Position numbers and translations under genes: made by a program. Positions 1 to 5,338 of a DNA stretch of 6,812 bases are shown one piece after another. The stretch covers positions 1-6,812 of the forward strand of contig CALNCC010000028.1 of the NCBI GenBank assembly GCA_937875275.1, in the 5' to 3' direction. Within the stretch, counting starts at the first letter, position 1, and every line of letters starts with the position of its first letter. This DNA is from an uncultured Dysgonomonas sp. (lineage in GTDB: Bacteria > Bacteroidota > Bacteroidia > Bacteroidales > Dysgonomonadaceae). The notes below the pieces were generated by a model. That model saw nothing but the letters and a program-made list of their open reading frames with translations. It had not been told where the DNA came from and did not search any database.

Positions 1-42
1 ACTGAAAATCAAGGTTTTACTTCTTTTTGCATCATTTGCTAG

Positions 43-115
43 TGATCCCGCTGGGGCTCGAACCCAGGACCCCATCATTAAAAGTGATGTGCTCTACCTG
101 CTGAGCTACGGAATC
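43..115 (-). tRNA. trnK: tRNA-Lys, anticodon TTT
   Basis: Read on the minus strand this folds as a full cloverleaf: acceptor arm GATTCCG/CGGGATC with one G-T pair, D arm GCTC/GAGC, anticodon arm CATCA/TGATG closing the seven-base loop CTTTTAA, variable GGGTC, and T arm CTGGG/CCCAG closing TTCGAGC. The anticodon TTT (80-82) reads lysine AAA/AAG codons. Total length is 73 nt with discriminator A at 43. The 3' CCA is not encoded (CT follows the discriminator), so it must be added by tRNA nucleotidyltransferase. A promoter lies about 25 bases upstream. I see no hairpin terminator in the 42 bases downstream, so the transcript may continue beyond the window edge. Confidence 0.97.
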
Positions 116-140
116 TTCCGTTATTGCTTAAAAGCGAGTG

Positions 141-171
141 CAAAGGTAGGCTAAAATATTTAACTCGCAAA
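141..171 (-). promoter_or_regulatory. Promoter of the tRNA-Lys gene
   Basis: On the minus strand TTTG (168-171), a 19-nt spacer and TACCTTTG (141-148) match the Bacteroidota consensus TTTG/TAnnTTTG at every fixed position. Transcription would begin near 133-137, leaving a 5' leader of about 20 nt for RNase P to remove. Upstream of the -33 element lie an A7 run (182-188) and a T9 run (192-200), which could act like an UP element. Six-base inverted repeats GCGAGT (134-139) and ACTCGC (163-168) flank the -7 element; they may be chance. Confidence 0.75.
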
Positions 172-267
172 CATTCCATGCAAAAAAACACTTTTTTTTT
201 CGCCTGTGTTGTATATACGGCTGACATACAGAAGCTTTTGTCTATTTGTTTTTTTTACCTAAGTTTC

Positions 268-298
268 TTTGTTTCTACGACACGATACTGTAAATTTA
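268..298 (+). promoter_or_regulatory. Candidate promoter of the FrnE-like/lipoprotein/EEP run
   Basis: TTTG (268-271), a 19-nt spacer and TAAATTTA (291-298) match the consensus TTTG/TAnnTTTG except for the last base (A for G). Transcription would start near 303-306, giving a leader of only about 20 nt before the ATG at 323. A T8 run (249-256) lies just upstream. This is the weakest of the promoters proposed here, in line with a modestly expressed gene set; no better candidate is visible between the tRNA promoter and the start codon. Confidence 0.4.
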
Positions 299-322
299 CA
301 TTCAGATATGTAATTTGTAATT

Positions 323-1048
323 ATGAATAAAAAAATGAAGATAGAAATATGGTCAGATATCGCCTGCCCATATTGTTATATAGGAAAACGCAAGCTTGAA
401 TTGGCATTAGCGGAATTCCCCAACAAGAATAATGTTGAGATAATTTGGAATAGCTATGAGCTAAACCCCAATCGTCCGAAAGTAATGCCGGAAGCATCGT
501 TCTACGAGTACTTCTCGGAAGGACACAATATGTCGATAGATGAAACAAAGGACACCTTGCACAAATTAGAAACCCTCGCAAAAGAAGTTGGGCTTGACTA
601 TGATTTCTCGAAAGCAAAAGCAGTTAACACATCCTACGCTTTACGTTTAGTGAAATTGGCGAAAGAATATGATGTTGCAGATCAGGTCGAAGAACTCCTA
701 TTCAAGGCTTATTTCATTGACGGAAAAAACATTGCTGAAGAACAGCTTTTGTTCCAAATAGCTTCAACCGTGAACATTGATAATGAAAAAGCACAAAAGA
801 TATTCAATAGCGACGCATATCTCGATCAAATAAAAAAAGACATGGAGTATAGCGAAAACGAATTAGAACTTGAATATATACCATTCTATCGCTTCAACGA
901 GAAACACATTATACAAGGCTCTATTGCCATAGAAGATTACCTCTCCGTATTGAAAAAAGCATATGCCGAATGGGAAAGCGGAGATTCTTCGGGCGAAAGT
1001 GATTTGATAAGCGGACAATCGTGCTCCATAGACGGTGTTTGCGGATAA
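323..1048 (+). CDS. DsbA-family thiol oxidoreductase, FrnE-like
   Basis: The 241-residue protein has the thioredoxin-fold layout of the FrnE/HCCA-isomerase branch of the DsbA family: a first strand IEIWSDIACPYCYIGKRKLE with a CPYC redox pair (C15, C18), a helical insertion (about 60-165), and a cis-proline loop at YIPF (P187) followed by the last strand and helix (about 195-215). The family motif NTxxAHRL reads NTSYALRL here, so its usual His is Leu107. A C-terminal tail carries a second cysteine pair, C234-SIDGV-C240. There is no signal peptide or membrane segment, so it should act in the cytoplasm as a thiol-disulfide exchange enzyme; the substrate is unknown. The ATG at 323 has no Shine-Dalgarno; a second in-frame ATG at 335 (MKIEIW) is equally possible. 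The next gene starts 14 bases after its stop, suggesting co-transcription. Confidence 0.9.
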   Translation: MNKKMKIEIWSDIACPYCYIGKRKLELALAEFPNKNNVEIIWNSYELNPNRPKVMPEASFYEYFSEGHNMSIDETKDTLHKLETLAKEVGLDYDFSKAKAVNTSYALRLVKLAKEYDVADQVEELLFKAYFIDGKNIAEEQLLFQIASTVNIDNEKAQKIFNSDAYLDQIKKDMEYSENELELEYIPFYRFNEKHIIQGSIAIEDYLSVLKKAYAEWESGDSSGESDLISGQSCSIDGVCG

Positions 1049-1062
1049 GAATATAAGATAAA

Positions 1063-2454
1063 ATGAAAAAGCTACACCCTATCTTTTTATTGCTGTTGTT
1101 GCTCGTATTCGCATGCGAGGATAGGGAACATTTCTCATCAGAAACACATCTTAAATTATCCTTCTCTGACAACATCGTTTGTTTCGACACGGTCTTCACA
1201 ACGATTGGTTCGGCGACAAAGGATTTCAGAATATATAATACAAACAATGAATCGCTGATTATAAATTTGATAGAATTGGTTAATGCCGAAATGAGTGGTT
1301 TCAGGATAAATATAGATGGAGAGAAAGGAACTAAATTACAAAATCTCCCGATATTAGGAAAAGACAGCCTATACGGTTTTATCGAAGTAACAGTCGACCC
1401 CGATTCTTCCACATCGTTACAAGTATCTGATTCTATCCGTTTCGAGACAAATGGTAATGTGCAATATGTACGACTCGAGGCTATCGGGAAAGATGTTCAT
1501 ATTTTACGAGCACATCGAATAAATGAAGATATTGTATTGCCAAACGACAAACCATACCTCATTTACGATTCATTGATTGTAGACAAAGATGTAAATCTTT
1601 CTATCAAAGAGAACACAACCTTCTATTTTCACAACAAAGCTTTTTTCAAAATATACGGAACACTGTCTGCTCAGGGCACAATCAAACACCCGATTTCATT
1701 CAGGGGTGATAGGCTCGATAAGCTAAGCGAGAACATACCGTACGACCACCTCTCCGGACAATGGGGCGGGATTTATTTCGATGTAGACAGCTACAACAAC
1801 GCACTACAAAATATTTTCATTCGAAATTCTGAAATCGGAATAGCCTTTGCCACATCAGATATCAATCAGAAGAAAGCAACTCTTGAAAATGTTATTGTCC
1901 GCAATACGAGCAAACATGGCGTTACAGCATTGAACTGTAACGTCGATGCCCGCAATTGCCTGTTTGCCAATTCAGGAGGAGCAACCCTCGCCCTCAATGG
2001 AGGCAAATATAATTTCTTGCATTGCACCGTAGCCAATTATTATCGGATAGGAGCACGCAAATCGCCGGCTCTTATATTAACCGACAATGAGCAAGAAAAT
2101 CCCGTGAGTGTCCGATTCACTAACACAATCATATATGGAACATACTCAAACGAATTGCTATTGGATGAATCAACCGATCGTCTATTGGATTTGAAATTCA
2201 CGAATTGCCTGATAAAGAATGCCGAACTTCGTGATGATAGATTTGTAAACACGATATGGAGCAAAGATCCTGAATTTGCAAACATAGATCACACAACATA
2301 TTCTTACGATTTTCACCTCACTGAGTCATCGTCGGCAGTGAATGCCGCCGACGGCAGTTCCTCCATCCTTGCTCCGTACGATCTGGATGGGGTATCGAGA
2401 CTTGCGACAGGCGAAGGTGTAGATATAGGTTGCTATGAATGGATACAAGAATAA
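1063..2454 (+). CDS. Right-handed beta-helix lipoprotein, choice-of-anchor-Q type C-terminus
   Basis: The 463-residue product begins with a lipoprotein signal: KK, a leucine-rich core (about 7-16) and lipobox VFAC with the lipidated Cys at 18. CEDRE after the cleavage site is acidic, which would fit outer-membrane or surface sorting in Bacteroidota, though this is not a clear export signal. Residues about 30-145 (FDTVFTTIGSATKDFRIYN) resemble an Ig-like, choice-of-anchor-D/HYDIN-type domain. Residues about 165-400 carry beta-helix rungs (GTLSAQGTIKHPISFRG, GQWGGIYFD, LENVIVRNTSKHG). The end, SSAVNAADG to VDIGCYEW (424-460), is the family's conserved tail. No catalytic residues are evident; a structural or glycan-binding role is inference. 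The ATG at 1063 gives a perfect signal peptide. The next gene starts inside its last 20 bases, so the two are probably translationally coupled. Confidence 0.88.
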   Translation: MKKLHPIFLLLLLLVFACEDREHFSSETHLKLSFSDNIVCFDTVFTTIGSATKDFRIYNTNNESLIINLIELVNAEMSGFRINIDGEKGTKLQNLPILGKDSLYGFIEVTVDPDSSTSLQVSDSIRFETNGNVQYVRLEAIGKDVHILRAHRINEDIVLPNDKPYLIYDSLIVDKDVNLSIKENTTFYFHNKAFFKIYGTLSAQGTIKHPISFRGDRLDKLSENIPYDHLSGQWGGIYFDVDSYNNALQNIFIRNSEIGIAFATSDINQKKATLENVIVRNTSKHGVTALNCNVDARNCLFANSGGATLALNGGKYNFLHCTVANYYRIGARKSPALILTDNEQENPVSVRFTNTIIYGTYSNELLLDESTDRLLDLKFTNCLIKNAELRDDRFVNTIWSKDPEFANIDHTTYSYDFHLTESSSAVNAADGSSSILAPYDLDGVSRLATGEGVDIGCYEWIQE

Positions 2455-3484
2455 GCGCTATTCTCGATTAACAACCGTTGGACTCATTCTGTTTTTGCTC
2501 CTATACCACAATCTACGGACAGAAAAGAGACAGTCGGCAAGGGTTATGTTTTATAATGTAGAGAATCTTTTCGACACGAAAGACAATCCACTGAAAGAAG
2601 ATAATGCTTTTTTGCCATGGGGTACAATGAGGTGGACAGAGCCACGTTATTGGAAAAAACTAAACGACATATCTCGCGTCATAACATCTGTCGGAGAAGG
2701 AAAGCTCCCGATCCTAATCGGCTTGGCTGAAATCGAAAACCCAAAGGTATTGGATGACCTGCTATCCGAAACCTCTTTGTCGGGATATGAATATTATATC
2801 ACAAACTCCCCCGATCATAGAGGCATAAATGTCGCATTACTATATCGCCCCGATTCTTTCGAGGTAATAGATACTGCGGCATATACAGCATCCGCCTTGA
2901 GCAAATTATCAACAAGAGATATTTTACATGCTGTCGGCAAAATCAACAACGACACTCTCGATGTTTTTGTTTGTCATTTCCCATCGCGCAACGCAGGAGT
3001 AGAGGAAACAATGCCTCACAGAATAGCCTGTGCCTCACTACTGAAAACGAAGGTTGATAGCATTGCATCATTGCGCAAGCACCCCAATGTGTTGATTATG
3101 GGCGATTTCAATGACTACCCCGACGATAAGAGTTTGTTCAATACGCTTGGGGCAATCGGTGTGGAGAACGAGCCGTCAGATCATCAATTATACAACCTAT
3201 TCTACAACAATCGGCACGAACAACGCTATGCTTCATACAAATACAAGGGCAAATGGGATGTGTTGGATCAGATTATCGTAAATGGAACGCTGTTAAAACA
3301 GACAAACAATCTACACCTAAACAGTTCGGCAAAGATATATTGTGATTCGCTAATGCTTGAGAGAGATTGGAACTATGGAGGAGAGAAACCTCGCAGAACA
3401 TATTTCGGCATAAAGTACAATGCTGGAGTCAGCGATCACCTTCCCGTCTACATAGACTTAAATACAACGCCAGCGCGGGAATAA
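2435..3484 (+). CDS. Endonuclease/exonuclease/phosphatase (EEP) family protein, membrane-anchored or exported
   Basis: The 349-residue protein contains the complete set of EEP (DNase I/exonuclease III-like) motifs: VMFYNVENLFD with N41, GLAEIEN with metal ligand E99, a RGINVALLY strand (129-137), VCHFPSR with H181, MGDFNDYPD with D224 and N226, WDVLDQIIV with D278, and the terminal SDHLPV with D334-H335. A divalent-metal phosphodiesterase or phosphatase activity is therefore likely; the substrate (nucleic acid, phospholipid or other phosphoester) cannot be told. Residues 12-25 (LTTVGLILFLLLYH) form a hydrophobic segment after a basic start, with no clear lipobox or cleavage site, so it is either an uncleaved anchor or a poor signal peptide. 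The start at 2435 lies within the lipoprotein gene; the next Met (38) would cut into the first catalytic strand. Its stop is one base from the stop of the converging marR-like gene. Confidence 0.9.
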   Translation: MNGYKNKRYSRLTTVGLILFLLLYHNLRTEKRQSARVMFYNVENLFDTKDNPLKEDNAFLPWGTMRWTEPRYWKKLNDISRVITSVGEGKLPILIGLAEIENPKVLDDLLSETSLSGYEYYITNSPDHRGINVALLYRPDSFEVIDTAAYTASALSKLSTRDILHAVGKINNDTLDVFVCHFPSRNAGVEETMPHRIACASLLKTKVDSIASLRKHPNVLIMGDFNDYPDDKSLFNTLGAIGVENEPSDHQLYNLFYNNRHEQRYASYKYKGKWDVLDQIIVNGTLLKQTNNLHLNSSAKIYCDSLMLERDWNYGGEKPRRTYFGIKYNAGVSDHLPVYIDLNTTPARE

Positions 3485-3485
3485 C

Positions 3486-3950
3486 TTATTTTTCCTCTAA
3501 TGAGTCTTTGATGTTGTTGAATATCAGCTTCATGAATTGACGAATATTTTCAGCCTTGTTTTCGTCAATACCAAACAGTGCCGTATTCATCGTGTCGCGT
3601 ATAGCTTCCGTAGCCTTTTCTTTTATCGAGAGACCTTTCGATGTAAGGTAGATGTAGTTTAATCGCCGATCTTTTACCGACCCTTGACGATAGACCAAAT
3701 CGAGCTTGGTGAGGTTGTCTATCAGGCGTGTCATACTCGACTTGTCTTTGTATGTAGCATCGCAGAGCTTCTGTTGGGTAACCCCATCCTCATTCCACAA
3801 AAAAGCCAAAACAGTCCACTGCTCGGGAGTTATATCCAATCCCTCCATGCGGAGATTGCGACTTATGATTCTATTGATTGCAGTGGAGACTTTACCGCTT
3901 ATGATGGGTAGGATAAATTCCAAATCCTGCTCCATATCATTAAAAGCCAT
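3486..3950 (-). CDS. MarR-family winged-helix transcriptional regulator
   Basis: The 154-residue product has the MarR size and fold order: N-terminal dimerisation helix (about 8-33), helix TPEQWTVLAFLW (41-52), helix VTQQKLCDA (57-65), recognition helix around KDKSSMTRLIDNL (68-80), the wing SVKDRRLNYIYLT (91-103) with the family's DxR pair (D94, R96), and long C-terminal helices (about 106-152) completing the dimer interface. Such proteins are dimeric DNA-binding repressors released by small ligands or by cysteine oxidation. C63 is the only cysteine; redox sensing is possible but unproven. The ATG at 3950 has no Shine-Dalgarno; Met6 is an alternative start. A palindrome over its own promoter suggests autorepression. 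No transporter or enzyme gene lies next to it in the same direction, so its targets are unknown. Confidence 0.92.
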   Translation of the reverse strand: MAFNDMEQDLEFILPIISGKVSTAINRIISRNLRMEGLDITPEQWTVLAFLWNEDGVTQQKLCDATYKDKSSMTRLIDNLTKLDLVYRQGSVKDRRLNYIYLTSKGLSIKEKATEAIRDTMNTALFGIDENKAENIRQFMKLIFNNIKDSLEEK

Positions 3951-3969
3951 GATTATTGATGCTTATTAG

Positions 3970-3996
3970 TGTATTTTTACTGTCGGCAAAAATACA
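3970..3996. promoter_or_regulatory. Candidate operator: 9-bp perfect inverted repeat over the marR -7 element
   Basis: TGTATTTTT (3970-3978) and AAAAATACA (3988-3996) are exact reverse complements separated by nine bases. The right arm covers the minus-strand -7 element and the centre (3983) falls close to the predicted start of transcription. A dimeric MarR-type repressor bound here would block its own promoter, the usual arrangement in the family. The arms are A/T-rich, so chance cannot be excluded. An eight-base half-site, GTATTTTT, recurs at 4088-4095 in the rpsF leader. Confidence 0.5.
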
Positions 3997-4018
3997 ACAA
4001 GACAATGGTTTATCCAAT
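3987..4018 (-). promoter_or_regulatory. Promoter of the marR-like gene
   Basis: On the minus strand, ATTG (4015-4018, three of four bases of TTTG), a 20-nt spacer and a perfect TATTTTTG (3987-3994) fit the Bacteroidota consensus. Transcription would start near 3980, giving a leader of roughly 30 nt. The promoter lies back to back with the plus-strand rpsF promoter; 17 bases separate the two -33 elements, so RNA polymerases at the two sites could interfere. Confidence 0.6.
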
Positions 4019-4035
4019 TATTTCTTTAACGATCT

Positions 4036-4066
4036 CTTGTGAAATCTCCAAAAATCATTACCTTTG
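4036..4066 (+). promoter_or_regulatory. Promoter of the rpsF-rpsR-rplI operon
   Basis: CTTG (4036-4039, three of four bases of TTTG), a 19-nt spacer and a perfect TACCTTTG (4059-4066) form the promoter. Transcription should begin near 4070-4074, leaving an untranslated leader of about 50 nt before the rpsF ATG. The TTG at 4064 that would extend rpsF in frame is part of the -7 element and so would not be transcribed. Confidence 0.75.
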
Positions 4067-4068
4067 CG

Positions 4069-4089
4069 ACCTCATTCAGTGAATGGGGT
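4069..4089 (+). promoter_or_regulatory. 5'-terminal hairpin in the rpsF leader
   Basis: ACCTCATTC (4069-4077) pairs with GAATGGGGT (4081-4089) around an AGT loop: nine pairs, one of them T-G. It sits at or just after the predicted transcription start, so most of it would be in the mRNA. It could stabilise the message or be a protein-binding site for operon feedback. It lacks the CCG bulge of the known bS6:bS18-binding leader as I recall it, so I do not assign it to that family. Confidence 0.4.
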
Positions 4090-4123
4090 ATTTTTTATTA
4101 CTAAAAATTATTTTAAAAGTATT

Positions 4124-4495
4124 ATGAACAATTACGAAACCGTTTTCATTTTGACTCCCGTTTTGTCTGATGCTCAGATGAAGGAAGCGGTAGAAAAATT
4201 CAGAAATTTTCTGACTGCCGAAGGAGCAAACATCGTAAATGAAGAAAGCTGGGGATTGCGCAAATTGGCATATCCTATCCAAAAGAAATCTACAGGATTC
4301 TATGCTTTCTTAGAATTTGAAGCAGATCCTGCGGTAATCGCAAAGCTTGAGTTGAACTTCCGTCGCGACGAGCGTGTTATCCGTTTCTTGACTTTCCGTC
4401 AAGACAAATATGCACACGAGTATGCGCAAAAAAGAAGAAACTTAAGATCAGGTAAAAAACAAGAAGTTGTAAAAGAAGAAACAAAGGAGGACTAA
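4124..4495 (+). CDS. rpsF: 30S ribosomal protein bS6
   Basis: The 123-residue product is a full-length bS6: opening strand NNYETVFILTPVLSDAQ, central WGLRKLAYPIQKKSTGFYAFLEFEA (about 43-67), then LELNFRRDERVIRFLTFRQDK (about 75-95), and a charged C-terminal tail rich in Lys/Glu. In the 30S platform it pairs with bS18, encoded by the next gene. I place the start at the ATG at 4124 because MNNYET is the family's normal N-terminus; an extension of 20 codons to a TTG at 4064 would run through the leader and the promoter -7 element. No Shine-Dalgarno precedes the ATG; the region is A/T-rich, as is usual in this phylum. First gene of rpsF-rpsR-rplI, a widely conserved order; the rpsR ribosome-binding site lies within its final codons. 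Confidence 0.97.
   Translation: MNNYETVFILTPVLSDAQMKEAVEKFRNFLTAEGANIVNEESWGLRKLAYPIQKKSTGFYAFLEFEADPAVIAKLELNFRRDERVIRFLTFRQDKYAHEYAQKRRNLRSGKKQEVVKEETKED
4483..4490 (+). promoter_or_regulatory. Strong Shine-Dalgarno sequence of rpsR
   Basis: AAAGGAGG matches the usual 16S rRNA 3' tail complement over eight consecutive bases, nine bases before the rpsR ATG. It is embedded in the last codons of rpsF (Thr-Lys-Glu-Asp). Strong Shine-Dalgarno sites are uncommon in Bacteroidota, and the other starts here except rplI have none. Confidence 0.85.
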
Positions 4496-4499
4496 AATC

Positions 4500-4769
4500 A
4501 TGGCACAACAACAATCAGAAATCAGATATTTAACTCCACCTTCAGTAGATGTTAAAAGAAAAAAATATTGTCGTTTCAAGAAAAATGGCATTAAGTATAT
4601 CGATTACAAAGATCCTGAGTTCTTGAAGAAATTCTTGAATGAGCAAGGTAAAATCCTTCCTCGTCGCATCACAGGGACTTCTCTTAAGTTCCAAAGACGT
4701 GTTGCACAGGCTGTGAAGAGAGCTCGTCACTTGGCTTTGCTTCCATACGTAACAGATTTAATGAAATAA
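4500..4769 (+). CDS. rpsR: 30S ribosomal protein bS18
   Basis: The 89-residue product is a typical bS18: a variable N-terminus (MAQQQSEIRYLTPPS), the conserved basic segment KRKKYCRFKKNGIKYIDYKDPEFLKKF (about 19-45), then GKILPRRITGTSLKFQRRVAQAVKRARHLALLPYV (about 51-85), which carries the RNA-binding helix. It forms a heterodimer with bS6 on the 30S platform, near the 3' end of 16S rRNA; in Bacteroidota bS6, bS18 and bS21 are reported to hold the anti-Shine-Dalgarno tail away from mRNA. The ATG at 4500 sits four bases after the rpsF stop and nine after a strong Shine-Dalgarno. Only one cysteine (C24) is present, so there is no zinc-binding set. Confidence 0.97.
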   Translation: MAQQQSEIRYLTPPSVDVKRKKYCRFKKNGIKYIDYKDPEFLKKFLNEQGKILPRRITGTSLKFQRRVAQAVKRARHLALLPYVTDLMK

Positions 4770-4777
4770 TTAAAAAC

Positions 4778-4784
4778 AAGGAGG
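4778..4784 (+). promoter_or_regulatory. Strong Shine-Dalgarno sequence of rplI
   Basis: AAGGAGG pairs with the canonical anti-Shine-Dalgarno over seven bases, eight bases before the rplI ATG, in the 23-base gap after the rpsR stop. It fixes the rplI start at 4793 and is the second strong site in this operon. Confidence 0.85.
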
Positions 4785-4792
4785 AAAATAAG

Positions 4793-5236
4793 ATGCAAGT
4801 AATATTGAAAGAAGACGTAGTAAACCTTGGTTTTAAAGATGATATCGTAACCGTTAAAGACGGATACGGACGTAACTACCTTCTCCCTCAGGGAAAAGCT
4901 GTTATCGTAACAGAATCGGCAAAAAAAGTGTTAGCTGAAAACTTGAAACAACGCGCACACAAATTGGCGAAGATCAAAGAAGATGCTGAAGCATTAGCTG
5001 CTAAACTCGAAGGTGTATCTTTGACTATCGGAGCAAAAACAAGCTCTACAGGAACTATCTTTGGTTCGGTAACTAATATCCAAATCTCTGAAGCTTTGGA
5101 AAAATTAGGACATCAGGTAGACAGAAAAGTAATTTCTATCAAAGAAGCCGTTAAAGAAGTAGGTCAATACAAAGCTATTGCAAGACTTCACAAAGAGGTA
5201 ACTGTAGAAATACCTTTCGAAGTAGTTTCTGAATAA
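4793..5236 (+). CDS. rplI: 50S ribosomal protein bL9
   Basis: The 147-residue product is a full-length bL9 with its two-domain dumbbell: the N-terminal 23S rRNA-binding domain MQVILKEDVVNLGFKDDIVTVKDGYGRNYLLPQGKA (1-36), a long charged connecting helix (about 40-75), and the C-terminal domain (about 76-147) with GTIFGSVTNIQISEAL and a terminal strand ending in IPFEVVSE. bL9 binds near the L1 stalk and helps keep the reading frame during translation. Third and last gene of the operon, 23 bases after rpsR, with its own strong Shine-Dalgarno. It ends in tandem in-frame stops (TAATAA, 5234-5239) and a terminator follows 25 bases on. Confidence 0.97.
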   Translation: MQVILKEDVVNLGFKDDIVTVKDGYGRNYLLPQGKAVIVTESAKKVLAENLKQRAHKLAKIKEDAEALAAKLEGVSLTIGAKTSSTGTIFGSVTNIQISEALEKLGHQVDRKVISIKEAVKEVGQYKAIARLHKEVTVEIPFEVVSE

Positions 5237-5261
5237 TAAGATACAAATCTTAATATTATAC

Positions 5262-5297
5262 AAGTAAGGCTATCCGGATGGGTAGCCTTACTTTTTT
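5262..5297 (+). terminator. Intrinsic terminator of the rpsF-rpsR-rplI operon
   Basis: GTAAGGCTATCC (5264-5275) pairs with GGGTAGCCTTAC (5280-5291) as a 12-bp stem with one T-G pair and a GGAT loop, extended by two A-T pairs into a T6 run (5292-5297). This is a classical Rho-independent terminator and separates the ribosomal operon from the RSH gene. Confidence 0.93.
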
Positions 5298-5338
5298 GTA
5301 TATAAGTAGAACAATCTGCCCTCGCAATCACAAATTAG

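Noticed and set aside
310..316. TAATTTG just before the frnE-like start as a -7 element
   Set aside because: It is one T short of TAnnTTTG and only six bases from the ATG; the element at 291-298 fits better with its TTTG partner 19 bases upstream.
124..330. Plus-strand 68-codon reading frame between the tRNA and the frnE-like gene
   Set aside because: It overlaps the tRNA-Lys promoter and the frnE-like promoter, runs past the frnE-like start, has no Shine-Dalgarno and a low-complexity, Phe/Tyr-rich translation typical of A/T-rich non-coding DNA.
921..1412. Minus-strand 163-codon reading frame across the frnE-like/lipoprotein junction
   Set aside because: It lies antisense to two well-supported genes and shows no recognisable domain.
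3684..3969. Two plus-strand reading frames inside the marR-like gene
   Set aside because: They are antisense to a clear MarR-family gene, overlap each other in different frames, and show no family resemblance.
4064..4123. In-frame N-terminal extension of rpsF from a TTG at 4064
   Set aside because: The TTG is part of the -7 element, the extra residues (RPHSVNGVFFITKN...) do not belong to bS6, and MNNYET at 4124 is the normal family start.
5237..5252. Small hairpin TAAGAT/ATCTTA after the rplI stop as a terminator
   Set aside because: Six A/T-rich pairs with no T run; the strong terminator at 5262-5297 explains the operon end.
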